Shown here: in pieces, positions 1 through 11,232 of the stretch
How the letters are laid out: each line of letters opens with the position of its first letter
How positions within the stretch are numbered: position 1 is the first letter of the stretch
Assembly: GCA_015179045.1 (NCBI GenBank)
Contig: WHUZ01000139.1
Span: 39,235-103,234 of the forward strand
Length of the DNA stretch: 64,000 nucleotides
Source: Kalaharituber pfeilii
Lineage: Eukaryota; Ascomycota; Pezizomycetes; Pezizales; Pezizaceae
Direction of reading: 5' to 3'
Program-made: the position numbers and the translations under genes
Notes under the pieces: generated by a model
Databases searched by the model: none
Seen by the model: the letters and a program-made list of their open reading frames with translations, nothing else
What the model was told of the DNA's origin: nothing

Positions 1-121
1 CGTTAACATCCAAGTCCATCGCCATAGCATCTTCTGTATATGCGGGTTCTGAAGTGGCCGACGCAGGGGTCGGTACTGTGGGTTTATTTTGCTCTTGCTG
101 AACAGAGGTCATAACTGCCAT
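1..121 (-). CDS. 5' end of an unidentified gene (partial)
   Basis: An open frame runs off the left edge of the window. It begins at an ATG at 121 (MAVMTSVQQEQNK...), with a second in-frame ATG at 112. The 40 visible residues are Pro/Thr/Ser/Ala-rich and then acidic (TEDAMAMDLDV), typical of a disordered N-terminus. No family is recognisable from this fragment. I chose the first ATG because the frame is open without interruption, but either ATG could be the start. No splice site is visible before the edge. Confidence 0.45.
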   Translation of the reverse strand, partial: MAVMTSVQQEQNKPTVPTPASATSEPAYTEDAMAMDLDVN

Positions 122-2130
122 GGACACCACAATATAAACTCAATTCAAAGAACCTCTCGTTGACACACACACACAGACACTAGCGCACACGCACGCAGGC
201 GGTAGGCTGATCCTCTGTATTCCTTTGCTTGCTATTTGCGTCCTCCGTCTCTTCTGATTTTATTATACCTGTCCTGTGTGATGGACAAGCCGGGCAATTC
301 TGTCGTGCGATGTTGGTACTTTTCTTATTTTATTTTATTTTATTGTTTTTTTTTTTTTTTTTTTTTCAATTGCAGATCTGTCGTAACGTAAATGAACGGA
401 GCTAAATACAGAACGGCTTAACTGGTAACGAGGGGTATCTTTAGTTCGGCGATGATGCGTTATTTTTTAATTTTTATTTTTTATCTTTTTTAAATTTTCC
501 CCGTCTTCGCTCCTGTATCTTGCCCTGTTAGTTGGGAGGGAGAGGGTCAGGTTGCCACTGTATCCGATTGGCGGTCGGGTTATTTAGTACGGGCTGTGCA
601 ACACCAGATCGAGCCGAAGCAGAGCGTGGGGGGGTGGGGGGGGAGGGGCAGTCGTGGTGCGGATGAGGCTGAGGGGGTAGCGTGCGTCGTAGGATGGCGT
701 GCGTGAGGAAGGAATCTTGGAAGGAAAAAATGACGGGGGAGGGGGGTGGGGATTTTATATGCCCGACGCTTGAGTCAGCACTGTCAAAAGCGGTAGTGAG
801 CAGTGGCCGTATCGGGGCTGCGCAGCGTTAGAGCGACACGGGCCTGGCGCAGGCGGGCAGCTGTCGGGCACTCAGTTGGTGGCCGGGGGCAACACAACAC
901 AAGCGCAGCAGAGTTTTAGAATAGAAAAGCGATGTGGTTTGCTACCAGCGACGCCTGCAAAAGCGTGTTAGACTGTGTCAGCGAATCGAAGCCTGCCCGT
1001 GAGTGTGGGGTGCAGATCGCGGGTGTAATGGGGATGGAAGCGTAGGGGAAGAGCGCGAAGAGGCAGGGGGACGAAGAGACGAAAGGAATACAGGAAGGCA
1101 GTTGCAAACGGAGGGGCGAACGTCGCGGCGTCGCAGCGACGCAGCGGCGAGGGTGCGGGGAGACTGGACAACTATGGTGAACAGGTGCGCGATGCGGCGA
1201 TCAGGATTGCAGATAGAAGGGGCATGGACGCATACCCAGCACTTGGCCGCGCGCACACGGGACAAAGGGCTTGTTCAGCAAGCCGCGCGATACTGGGAAA
1301 TATGGAGAACGAATCTGTTATCTTGGGCGTGGCTACTTTTGTTCGCTATCGCTAACCTGTCTTCACATACAGCTTTGTAATACTGAATCCAAACCCCCGC
1401 TTTCCTTATTTTCCTTTTTTTCCTTTTTTTTTTCCTTTTGATGGCGGCCTCTGGATGCGACCAAAGGGAGAAAAAAAAAAAAGCGATAAAAGAAAAGAGA
1501 AAGAAAAGAAAAAGGAAAAAAAAAATAATGGAAAGGCAGGGCCAGGAAAATAATAAAGAGGAAAAAATATAATTATTATCCCCAAGTGGAGGCTCAAGGG
1601 ATAGCGTGCCGTAATAGGCCGAGGTGGCTAATCCTGGGCAGCGCTGGTGGGGGGGGCTGGCGGCGATAGTGAGGGGGGTCGTGATTGCTCGTCGCAAGGA
1701 GTGGACAATAGGGCAAATGACAGGAGAAAAGTGGAGTAAGGCAGGTTTGTGTGGGTGTGGGCGATGGCTCCCTTATGTACTGCGCAAGAGATCATTACCG
1801 ACACCTTGTGCTGCAACCGCACTCGCTTTCGAGCTGCAACCACACTTTTGGCTCGTCTGCGGAAGAAAAAATCAAAAAGGAGCACGACGCAAGCTGTCCT
1901 TGGCGGGGCGCTAGAGCAATCAGAGCAGCAACCTAACCCTGCTTTGGCCGTATCAACCCCTGCGCGCCGCCGCTTTTTCCCCCTGCGCGCGGCCTGCCTT
2001 CTGCGGCTGGGATCCCTGCGACTCGCACACGCACTCCCAATCTTAGCTCGAACGTGCGCTCTGGGAGGGAGAGGCCAACCCCCCCCCCCCCCCCCACCCC
2101 ACCCCACCCCCAACTATCCTTACGTTTGAG
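122..2130. other. Intergenic, G/C-tract-rich spacer upstream of the first gene
   Basis: No gene could be supported here. Overlapping open frames on both strands look like by-products of GC-rich, stop-poor sequence. Contents are a T21 run at 346-366, G-rich tracts around 627-648 and 735-751 that could form quadruplexes, a purine/pyrimidine-skewed block at 1400-1570, and a C17 run at 2079-2095 followed by ACCCC repeats to about 2112. The part next to 121 presumably holds the promoter of the minus-strand gene. Confidence 0.5.
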
Positions 2131-3922
2131 ACTGCCGCCAAGTAACTTTCGCGCCACATGAAGAGTCCCAGTTTCCCGGTAGTCTCATCATATCAAATGC
2201 CAGCGCTCGAACTTCCTTCTAGTTCCACCAGAGCTTATGCTATGTAAGACTTGAGCAAGACGCAGACACTGACCTCGGTGAAGCGGTTCAGGCCAGCCAT
2301 GGCGCAGTCCCTTCGTTTCTTACCCTATCACAGCCAGACTGGTTAGGGAAAGCATGCTCACAAGCACTGTGCATAGCGAAGGAAGCCAGAGGTGAGCTGT
2401 CAATGGATTAGCATTCACACTCAATGTTCTCGCGCCCAGACGGTACTTACACGGGGCGCTTCACTAGCCTTCCTCTGGCTCCATGAAGTTTAAAGCGTTG
2501 AACCAGATATTCACGAGTGCCAACAATTGTACGTATTATGAGTACAAACTGTAAATTGCACCTTCTAACAAAGGTTATTGAACTCTGTAGGTCTTGGCGG
2601 GCCCAGAACCCTGATGAAGTTAGTGAAGATTTGGACACAATAGCTTAGTTACACCGAGATAATCAGATAACCCAGCTCATTGATAAGAACGTCATCTATG
2701 GGTGGTCTCAAACATGGTTGCGCAGTGAAGGGAAGGAATCCGCGAATTGAATAGAAATTCAGTGCGGCTCTGTATCTCAGACTCCTCTTTTCATGTGTCA
2801 TAGCGTTGCAGTACAATGATTTTCTTTTCTGTAGCCGGACTCGGTATTACCATTCCTGGATTAATTGTGCTACATCTAGGTGAGTTATTGCATAACATTG
2901 CTATCGAATTAGTGCACAATCTAATCAGATTGAAAGGCATATGGTGCCGGAAGTTAATAATCAACATGAAATTTGCGACACAACCAACGCAACGCAAAAC
3001 CTATCAGCAACCACAACCTGATATGAACTAAGGTAGAAATATCAAAAATCTATACTATTTGAGACGCTCTATCATTCTATGATATTTTCATGGCAAAATC
3101 TTTATTCGTTGTAAAACTGAAAAGGTTCAAAGTTTTTTTACTTTCTTAGGAAATGTAGCAAATGTTACATGCCAAGCCCCATACAAATGGATTAGTCATC
3201 AAAGGGTTCCCCGCCGGTGACTTATATATACATGATTTTTGAAGGCCTCTGTACCATATTGATGACTGCCTGCATAATATGAAGACACTTATTATAATAA
3301 CGCCAAATAGAGATGTCTAAAATAGAAAAAAGAGCTTTGGGTATAGTTTCTCGTAGACCTGCAATAGACTCTGGAAAAACCTTCTATGAGTGGTGCGAGC
3401 GTGGGCAGCTGTAGATATAAAGCGAGTGTGCGACCGTGTAAAGTGACCGTGGCTGAAGTTGCGCGATTGCTCAAGCAGCAAAATGACACATATGGTGCTG
3501 CTTACTAATGCTGGCTGGGAATGTTACATGTTGATTATTAACTTCCGGCACCATACTTGCCTTAACTATTTAAAAAAATGGCCGTATTCGCAGAATATTT
3601 GACCAATAACGAGCCCCCTTTACCGCACCAGCGATGACTGGTTTAACACAGTTGCAGCAACCAAAATCATGTGCTCTGCTACTGAGTTTCCTGATAAATT
3701 TGATGTTAAGTGACGCTGATCACTGCCCAGTATTGATGCGCGTTCGATCTTTGTTGTCTACTACTAAGTCACTGGATATCATTGCTTGACAGCTATGATT
3801 GCTTTATGTTCCCTTCGCATCAATCAAAGGATTGTATCTCTCCCTTCGCATCCACCCTCCTAACCTGCTTAAGCCAAAGTGATAGTGACATGCGCTAACC
3901 ACCATTCAAAGGCTCTTTGGTT
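2131..3922. other. Intergenic spacer
   Basis: Apart from the inverted repeat pair at 2940-3555, I see nothing supportable. Short open frames show no family signature and no splice context. Confidence 0.4.
2940..3555. repeat. Inverted repeat pair with 29-bp perfect arms
   Basis: The 29 bp at 2940-2968 (core GGTGCCGGAAGTTAATAATC) recur in exact reverse complement at 3527-3555, so the 616-bp interval is bounded by perfect inverted repeats. Just outside, similarity continues weakly (aaggca next to both arms). The interior contains no convincing transposase and no other symmetry that I could see. It may be a non-autonomous element or the product of a local inverted duplication. Confidence 0.6.
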
Positions 3923-3930
3923 AGTAGGAT

Positions 3931-3994
3931 TTTTTTTTTAAATATATATCATGTGATTCCCGCTTGCAGCTGTTCGCCATGGCAGGGCAAGGTA
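3931..3994 (-). mobile_element. 5'-truncated LINE tail with target-site duplication
   Basis: A short T-run (poly-A of a minus-strand element) is followed by a block sharing the core CCCGCTTG-AG...CCATGGCAGGG with the 3' end of the LINE at 51.1 kb. The insert is flanked by an 8-bp direct repeat, AGTAGGAT, at 3923-3930 and 3995-4002. This is the expected footprint of target-primed reverse transcription with extreme 5' truncation. Confidence 0.55.
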
Positions 3995-4834
3995 AGTAGG
4001 ATGGAGCACCGTGGATATGCTAATATGGCCAAAAGCAGCTCATGCCACCGTCATGACCAGAAAGGAAATATGAGTGAAGTCATTCTAATAAGTAACTATG
4101 CAAAACTGATAGTACTGGTAAATTCCAGATTAGGTAGGCAGACACTAGTGGTTGTCACTGAATAATTGAGAATGGTTACCAGAAGTTATCAGAGAAAATA
4201 CGCCAACCAAACTAGGCAGGAACCGTGAGGTACCTCTTTTAACCCTGCAAAATTTATTAGAAAGTAAAATATGAATTACCACGCCCTACACATCATCTCA
4301 ATGTACGCGTATCAACTTTACATGTGATATGCCCTGTCTAAGTCAAAGAGCTGTAATACAGCAGGAGTGATGTAAAAAGTTATCATGATGCTCATGGTTC
4401 TTGATTCAGATGCAGACTCCAACTCAGATTTAGAAGAAATGGCCAAAGATACACTTCTTATGTCAATACACTTTTCCAGGGTGAATTGAAATTATTCAGA
4501 ATTGATGAGTAGATACTTCCCGTAATGAGAGAATCTGATGTGGTAAGCATGCATTGGAGGTAAACCTGAGAAATTATGCTGGATGATGTGATAGAAATCA
4601 ATGAATCAGTGATCTTATTTTCTAAAGGAAAGTTAGCATTTTGCATTATGGCAGAAATTGGAAGGGAAAGGGCCATCAGCAGTTTTGGGAGGAAATTACT
4701 ATTCAGATAATGTAGATACTCTTCTGTATTTACAGGGATTGAGTTTCCTTGTTATCGTCGCCGGAGTGGAGTCGCTTCAAAGCAATATCGGATAATCACT
4801 TACTGCTCGTTGGCAAGTTTATGATAATGACTTT

Positions 4835-4886
4835 CCTGCCATGGGCTGGTAGCCTGTATGCAGGGTTACGTGACCCCCCCAAAAAA
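4835..4886 (+). mobile_element. LINE 3'-tail fragment, opposite orientation
   Basis: Read on the plus strand this resembles the LINE 3' terminus: a CCTGCCATGG block, then GCATACAGG-like and GGGTTACGTGA blocks, then A6. It matches the tail copies at 44.3 kb and 51.1 kb in reverse complement. No clean target-site duplication was found, so the boundaries are approximate. Confidence 0.45.
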
Positions 4887-4987
4887 GCTTTAATGATTGT
4901 TTCGTCTGAAATATCGAAAACGGTATTCGATGCAGGCTTCAAGAACCAATGTACCGGCGTACTTACTTTCTTTTTTTGTTAAATGCA

Positions 4988-4996
<9 letters not shown>

Positions 4997-5029
<33 letters not shown>

Positions 5030-5041
5030 AGAGAGAGAGAT
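4997..5041. repeat. Poly-T / (GT)n / (GA)n compound microsatellite
   Basis: T22 is followed directly by GT repeats and then GA repeats. Around it (4003-5980) only short open frames without recognisable content are present. Confidence 0.8.
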
Positions 5042-5984
5042 ATATGTAGTCTCAATAGAATATGGACCGAAACTACAGTATAAACCAGAATTTGCCCGTC
5101 CGAAAGCGGGCATGAAACTAGTGGCTTGGCACTTCGAAGGATCATCTGATACTATCTTCCACAAGCCCATTTCCGTGGGTGACTTCACATTTTTTGTACA
5201 AAAACACAAGGATGTTGTCTCTTGCCCAGGTTTGTTCCCGTTATTATGAGCTATCCAAGTTATTAATTACTATGGCATTGTTTATTTTCATAACTTTTTG
5301 TTTTTCATCAAGTCATGAATTTCCTTGTTTCAATAAACGTCGGCATTCTCGCCTTATCAGCCTATAATCTCATAGTATGTATAGTGGTATCTCCCATCAG
5401 GATGTTTAGAGCACCAGTAAATGCATGAGACAAAGCGTCATTAGGATATGTTTCTGACATGAAATTATCTGCTCCAATATGCACTAAATTCTTTGTGCTA
5501 GAGGAGCAGTGTTACAGTGAATACATAAACTTCAACTGTTGGACAAGAGTGCAACACTGCGATAGGGCGTTTGCTACCATGAGGGACCTGGGAAGCGGTA
5601 TTTTAGTCCAGTTTTCCAATCGGGTTCAGACATTATGGGAAGATAGTGGCCATCCACAGGATACAAATAGGTGGAGTTCGAGCTTTTCTAGTCGTTGAAG
5701 TTGTATATAGAGAACCGGGCTTACGTTTCCTCCTAACATCACCCCCACTCTCCCGACCACCCCCACGGCCACTCTCACCCCACTTCCACTCTCCTCCATT
5801 GAAGAAAAGTAAATTCAAATACCATATACACAAACTGTTCTTCTGTATAATCCTTGTAAACTGGTTTGTACTCAAGATCTTGGTTTTGAAGGACAAGAAC
5901 GTTCCGAACAACCCCGGAGGACCTGATCATGAGAACAGACAATGTAGGTCGCGTGATATATTAGTTATGACAGATCTGCAGTTG

Positions 5985-6300
5985 AGGTAGGTTACATACT
6001 GAGTTGAAGTTGGTGCAAAATGTAGTTGAGGGTAAACACATATAGTCAATCGTGGATTCAGTCAAGTCACTGAACCGGAATTTACCGCCGCAGACGATGA
6101 GGAGGGTGGCTACCTAGTTTGCACTTCCTGGGAGTTGAATTTTAAGCCAGGGATGTAGTTGAGGATATATTACATAGTGTATGGGTTGAGTTCAGCAGCA
6201 GCGACGCAAGTAAGGATAAACTTCACTGCGTACGAGTTGAATTCAGCGGAGGAGGGGTATTTGAGAGTACCGTACATAGCGTGCAGGCTTGAATTGTGTA
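5985..6300. repeat. Degenerate ~50-60 bp tandem repeats
   Basis: The motif GTTGAG...TACATA..GTGTA.GAGTTGAATTCAGC recurs with drift around 5990, 6150, 6209 and 6255. Each unit combines a GTTGAGG-like start, a tACATAGtGT-like centre and a GAGTTGAaTTCAG-like end. It is an old minisatellite or an eroded repeat with no coding content that I can recognise. Confidence 0.4.
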
Positions 6301-6423
6301 ACACAGAGATATAAGATTTCGAGCGGCTAGTTACGCATTGGTCAGGCCATCGTACTTTAAAGAAGAAGAAAAAGGTAAAAATCAAAAACGAGTTACCTGG
6401 GTTCAAACTCTCAATTGATCATT

Positions 6424-6579
6424 GCTGGAGCAAGAGCATCACAGTCCATCTTATTTGCTTTTAAGGTGCCGGACAACCCTCTTACCTGCTCGGCGTGAGA
6501 ATCGAACCGGGCCCTCAATTCTAAACCTCCATGGTGCTTGTTACTTCTATCACCAGAGACAACAGCATTCCACATCAAT
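6424..6579 (-). mobile_element. SINE-like repeat, copy 1
   Basis: Read on the minus strand it has a GCTGTTGT head, a GGTGATAG-type segment and a perfect pol III box B-like GGTTCGATTCTC (6497-6508). It ends in a tail with GATGGACTGTGATGCTC. The same ordered blocks occur on the plus strand at about 15.85 kb and 60.4 kb. A tRNA-like promoter block in a dispersed element of ~150 bp suggests a SINE. The ends are inferred from the shared similarity. Confidence 0.5.
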
Positions 6580-6959
6580 CAAGAAGCATGTAAGTTCACG
6601 GAAGTGCAAAAAATTATCCCCCTTGAACAAGTCATCCAACCCAGCTCAGCCGCTCCCTCTCAATCGCATACCCGGGTCAGCGGCCACCGCAGCATCTCAC
6701 CCCGTTGCTCCGACTCTCAACAGTCCCTTACATAGCATTCTTTCCTGTATAATCCTAATCACCTCCTTGGTATGTTGACTACTCCAATGTGTTAATTTCC
6801 TTTTTTTGATTTTTTCTATTAATTTCGATTTATCGAATAGTTTAGTGTTTTGTAATGGTATACTATCTTCATTGTGAGTATCAAGGAGTTTTGTCTTGAT
6901 GTTGTTTTGGACAGGTTTCTGACTAGTCACGCCAGGGGTTTGTTCAAACGCATAGGAGC

Positions 6960-7520
6960 TTGTAGCTATATTATGATCAGCGGAGGAATTCCTCGCTGAG
7001 CTGGACGATTGATCCTGAAGTCAGGAGTGTCTTACCTCACAACAAAAACCTGGAGGGCGCATTTTCTGGCAGCGTTGTGCCAAAAATGTGTGGACATAGG
7101 GCTTGCAGGTGCATGGGGGTTAAACTTATGGATACATAGGGCTTCAGACGGGCCAGGTTTATAAACATTGTCAGCAGAGGAAGGTTGGTTGAGCTAGATA
7201 TCAATTCCGAAGTGAGAGGTGTTGTTCCTCTTATAAAGCAAGCAGAGAACTTCTGGGTATACGAAGCTTCAGGCGGACCAGGTCTATAAGTATCATTGGC
7301 AGAGGAAGCCTGGCTGATCTGGGTATCAACTTGAAATCACCCGAACAGTATTTATTTCAAGGGATTGAACTTGTGAGTATAAGGAATCGGTCTCTTATCT
7401 AAATCATGCCAAAGATGTGCTAGGCAGGAGATTTGGTCTTATATGGACCAGGTCTTTAACATGGCTGGCAGCTGTAAGTCTGACTGAGTTGAGCTGTGAA
7501 TTCCATAGCAAGAGGTGCTG
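6960..7520. repeat. Four degenerate tandem units of ~120-180 bp
   Basis: Related blocks begin near 6970, 7146, 7270 and 7438. They share the order GGACCAGGTcTaTAA, then GGCAGAGGAAG, then GCTGAgcTgg, then aTcaAtTcc-aa and AGAGGTG-like stretches. Units have diverged substantially. There is no open frame through the array. It could be an eroded satellite or a serial duplication of an older repeat. Confidence 0.45.
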
Positions 7521-8240
7521 CACTCTTTAAGATCAAGCAACAAATGGGTATCATGACGGATTTGGCTGGTACGAGGGTGTTTTTTTAATTGATGCGGCAC
7601 ACAGGAGTACATTTTATGAGTCTGAGAAACTAGCGGACGTATGGGATCTTTCCAACAATTATCCGGTCAACTGGGACTGGGTGGTAGGTACTCACCGGGA
7701 GGGCTACCCACACGTCGCAGGTAAAAAAGTTAGGTAGCCACCGGGATAGAGCAACTTGCTTATGTATGTATTACCTGCTTTATGTGCTTATCCTTCTTCT
7801 GCATACTTAGTTTCATATGCAAATTGGGAGGGTTTATGATGCAAATGTTGAAACCATAATCCAAAACATTCTGTGCATGAACTATTTTTTCCCCCTTCAT
7901 ACAGATTAAAAAGTCCAAAGGTTCCTGAGGAAGTAATAGATGACACATTTAGGAGCATGTTGCCCGCGCTATTATCGTTAGCTTGTAATGTGTTCTATCT
8001 GGCAGTTGTTATTGACCATCAGGGTAACAGCTTTTAACCTACCCCACATGACCAAGAGGGGCGCGCATTGATTGTCAACATATATCTGAACATGAAGCAT
8101 ACAGTACATTATGACAGTATGAAGGAGCATTATAATTGTCCTCTGATATCAATAGAACTAAACTAGAAAATACCTTCAAAACACTTATATCATATACCCC
8201 ATAACCCACTCCTCTGCCTTCCCATCCTAACTCCACTTTC
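7521..8240. other. Intergenic spacer
   Basis: I see no gene, RNA or clear repeat here. Composition is ordinary, and the short open frames lack any family resemblance. Confidence 0.4.
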
Positions 8241-8307
8241 ATTCCCACTCACGCCTTCCCCGCCTTGGCCATCTTTCCTTCCCCCGTTTAACCTCCTCAA
8301 CCTCTCC

Positions 8308-8999
8308 TTAGATCTTTTCAAGCTCCCTCAACACCATCCCCTCCCCCTTATCCACCACCTGCTCGACCCCCTTGACCTCCTGCACATAATGCATCAACAT
8401 GCTCTCTATGCCATTCCTCAACATCACTGTATGACTATCGCACGTCCTGCACACTTCCTGTAGTTTCAACTTCGCTATCCCCAACATTTCTTCAAAGCCC
8501 CGATACTCTATGTTCCCCCGTCCTCCTGAACCCGAGGTATATGCGCGTGTCTAAGAGAGCTTTGATCCTCAACTCCATTTCCGTGTCACCTTCGGCTGGT
8601 GCTGTCTGCTTCGACACCCTTCCTCATTCATCCGAGCCAGCGTCGTCCTCGGGTACATACCCCCCCCCCCCCCCTGCGCAAGCGCCTCCGTGATGAGTGC
8701 AAATACCTCTGGCTTCAAGACTCCCGCGAGGCGCCGGCGGCTTTTGTCACAGTTATAAAGTTCCCCCCGTAAAATACCCCTATAACGTCGCCGAGCACAA
8801 AGGGCTTGCGAGCCGGTGGAGACGAGTATGCGGTACGCCCGGAGAGGTACTCAATTGTCGCGTTGAGTGGAAGGCTGTCGGGAAGAACGGGTACTCCGTG
8901 AAGGAACTTAAGGGCGTCGGAATTCGGTGTCGATTCGGTTTAAATGAAGAGAGGATGTTTGCAGTGGGCGGTCCGGCCTGCTAGAGCTTGAATGCATGC
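8308..8999 (-). pseudogene. NFU1: NFU1-like mitochondrial Fe-S cluster scaffold, pseudogene
   Basis: Reading the minus strand from about 8999 recovers an NFU1 protein in pieces. The N-domain shows TESTPNSDALKFL, the ATIEYLSGR region, and VIGVFYGGNFITVTKAA followed by LKPEVFALITEAL. The NifU C-domain shows IKALLDTRI, YRGFEEMLGIAKLKLQ, the cluster-binding CRTC (CxxC), and RNGIESMLMHYVQEVKGVEQV. The family transfers Fe-S clusters in mitochondria. The copy is broken by an in-frame TAA at 8940-8942 where the family has Gln (LFIQT), by a TGA upstream of the C-domain and by several frameshifts. One frameshift adjoins a C15 run near 8660-8674 and one lies in the QEDGG turn. No introns are visible across about 200 codons, so it could be a retrocopy. 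The family match is strong and the loss of function is clear. Confidence 0.85.
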
Positions 9000-9956
9000 A
9001 CACGCTATTGGTATCGCCACCGTCACCATCACTGCCATCAGGCATCCGAGACTACGGCACGGTCTTCTCTCCCATACTACTCCATCTGTGCATTTCCACT
9101 GCCTCAACTACTACCCCGCTCAGGAAGCCTCCCACCGCACTCTCGAGCTCCTCACGGTCTCAAGTAATCTGCCAACCGCAACCTTCTTCAATGTCGTCGC
9201 AAAACACTTCCAAACAAATTCTCAATATCTGTAGACTAAATCTTTATATGTTGGTAACCAAGTGGTGCCTCTGTACTCCACCAGAGGTGGTTTATATTGT
9301 TATGCAGAAACATTTCGACTGGAAATCTCTTGATATAAGGACCGGCTGTTCCTGCAGAGTCTGTGTTGCACCTGCTGGGTATGATTTGTCTGTTTGTTAG
9401 GATAAATGCTGCTGAACGAGTTGAAGGTCGCCCAGGAGCGAGCTCAGGAACGGTGGGTAGATGACAAACAGCACGGATCTGCTGTATTCAATATTTCTTT
9501 AGCTCTAATTTACATAAGTATTTTATTATCTTTTCTTATCGTCGTCCGTAATCTACACAGGTTGCCCTTCATTCTAACTCATGAAGACACTCCATTCTAT
9601 CTAATAGTGCCTTATCTGGCCTAGAGAAATTTTTTTCTCTTTGAACCTTCATAGAAAGTGCAGTAAATGTGCAGTGCTGCCCAAATAAATTATGCGACTC
9701 CAAATCAACCAGAACCTGATCAAATATTCTTCCTTGAGCCTTATAGTCTGTGATAACAAACCCCGGACTACAAGGAGCCTGACATCGTTAAATCTTGAAC
9801 TTCCTGCATGCATTATATTGGGGTGCCATATATATAGTACTAGTAAAGGTTTGAGAATGCAATAGTATCACGCCTAGTGACAGTCCTGATGAACTCTTTA
9901 AACCGAGCTTCCTTTTGCTGAACAAATAGACACTTTGGAGGTCTATTAACTATCTA

Positions 9957-10120
9957 TATATCATGTTCATAAAAAAAGCCCAGTAACAGCATATTACTTT
10001 GATTCAACCAATTATCCAATGCAAATTCCACAACTACACCCTCTTTACCATTCATGATTCCGAGATTACTCTGGTTAGTTCCAACTGGCATTCCACAGGT
10101 ATAGATAAATATTCCTCGCC
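9957..10120 (-). pseudogene. Fragment resembling a PIF1-type helicase segment
   Basis: The minus strand encodes an open stretch with GMPVGTNQSNLGIMNGKEG followed by VVVEFALDNW. This resembles the conserved GxPVMxxxN...LxxxNGxxGxV segment of PIF1-like helicases, which also occur in Helitron transposons. Neither helicase motifs I/II nor a start is visible, so it is at most a relic. The match is by motif shape only. Confidence 0.3.
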
Positions 10121-10764
10121 CAGGTGCGCCGCTGCCAGCGTCAGTGCGTGATACTTCTCTTCTGCACACCTCCCAACGGTCTTCTTCTTCATCTCTGGTG
10201 CCTCCCTACCCCTCTCATCGACAACTCTCCCTTCATATATTGGCGCCGCTGAGTGGATCCGGGCTGGACGCCGACCGTCTTACATTTGATTACCGGCTCG
10301 CATGATTGTGAAGTCTTTTTGAGACTCCAATTAGTCGGTATACTGACATTATTATTATAGACCAGTTACTTCTTCTAGCTTGTTTAATCTTGACTACACC
10401 TAAGCTGGACTGCACAGTGTTCTTGATGTATGCATCACTAACTGCCTGCATATGTATCTCGTGTTGAAGCTCATGTCATCCGCATCTAGTGTTGTCCAGG
10501 GAGCCAACATTTTCTAACACTTATCATACTCAACCCTAGCCTATTTACGTCACAATCTAGCAGCACGAAAGGTATATTGTGATTGAAACCGCTAATACCG
10601 GCGCAGTAACATAAGAGGACAGAACACCGATTGAGAGGAGCGGCTCATGTACAACAGTCCCAGGGATTCCTCAAACCTGGAAAGCCCCTGCGGTACCAGC
10701 CACCCCTATCCCTACACATGAAGTCAGCGGGATTCTTCCCGCTCGCATGGGATAAACCACGTAA

Positions 10765-11232
10765 CCCTTTACTGGCAAAGGAGACCGAGGCTGTGATTAC
10801 GTACTACCGAACACAGTCTACTCTACTGACATCGTCGTTGAAGGATTTGACTTAGTCGAAGCTATTACATAGGTTAGAAGAAGTCATCTAATCAACGAAA
10901 CTATCCCAGAGGTTGAGGTTCTTTCGCCCCAGGAAAGGAAAGAAAAAAAGAGGATACCTATGGACGCAGATATCCTCAAGGCCGAAGGTTTGAAGTCGCA
11001 TGACGGTCGTATGACTACTTACGACAGGGTGTAGACGAGAGCGATGAAGAAGAGGGAGAAAGAGAGCAAACGGGGATACAAGTTGGTGGCAGGAGGGGAG
11101 CGCAAATGGATTGTTGAATTGCGGCGCATGGCACCAGTGGACACGGCAACTGTACGATTGATTCACGGATAGTTTTTGTTTGGCAGCACGACAGCGGCAG
11201 GGAAGGCTGGCCCATTGTATATCATACATCAA
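10765..11232 (+). pseudogene. Possible decayed exon of an unidentified gene
   Basis: One plus-strand frame from 10765 to a consensus-like GTACGT donor at 11233 reads as charged, protein-like sequence (for example SPQERKEKKR and LKSHDGRMTTYDRV). It is interrupted only by TAG at 10870, 11032 and 11170. Each could derive from CAG by a C-to-T change. Three stops in about 155 codons is fewer than chance but not decisive. No family is recognised. An overlapping minus-strand open frame exists, so coding origin is uncertain. Confidence 0.25.

Noticed and set aside
1003..2130. Overlapping open frames of 60-160 codons on both strands
   Set aside because: They lie in GC-rich, tract-rich DNA, have biased Arg/Pro/Ser composition and no splice or family support.
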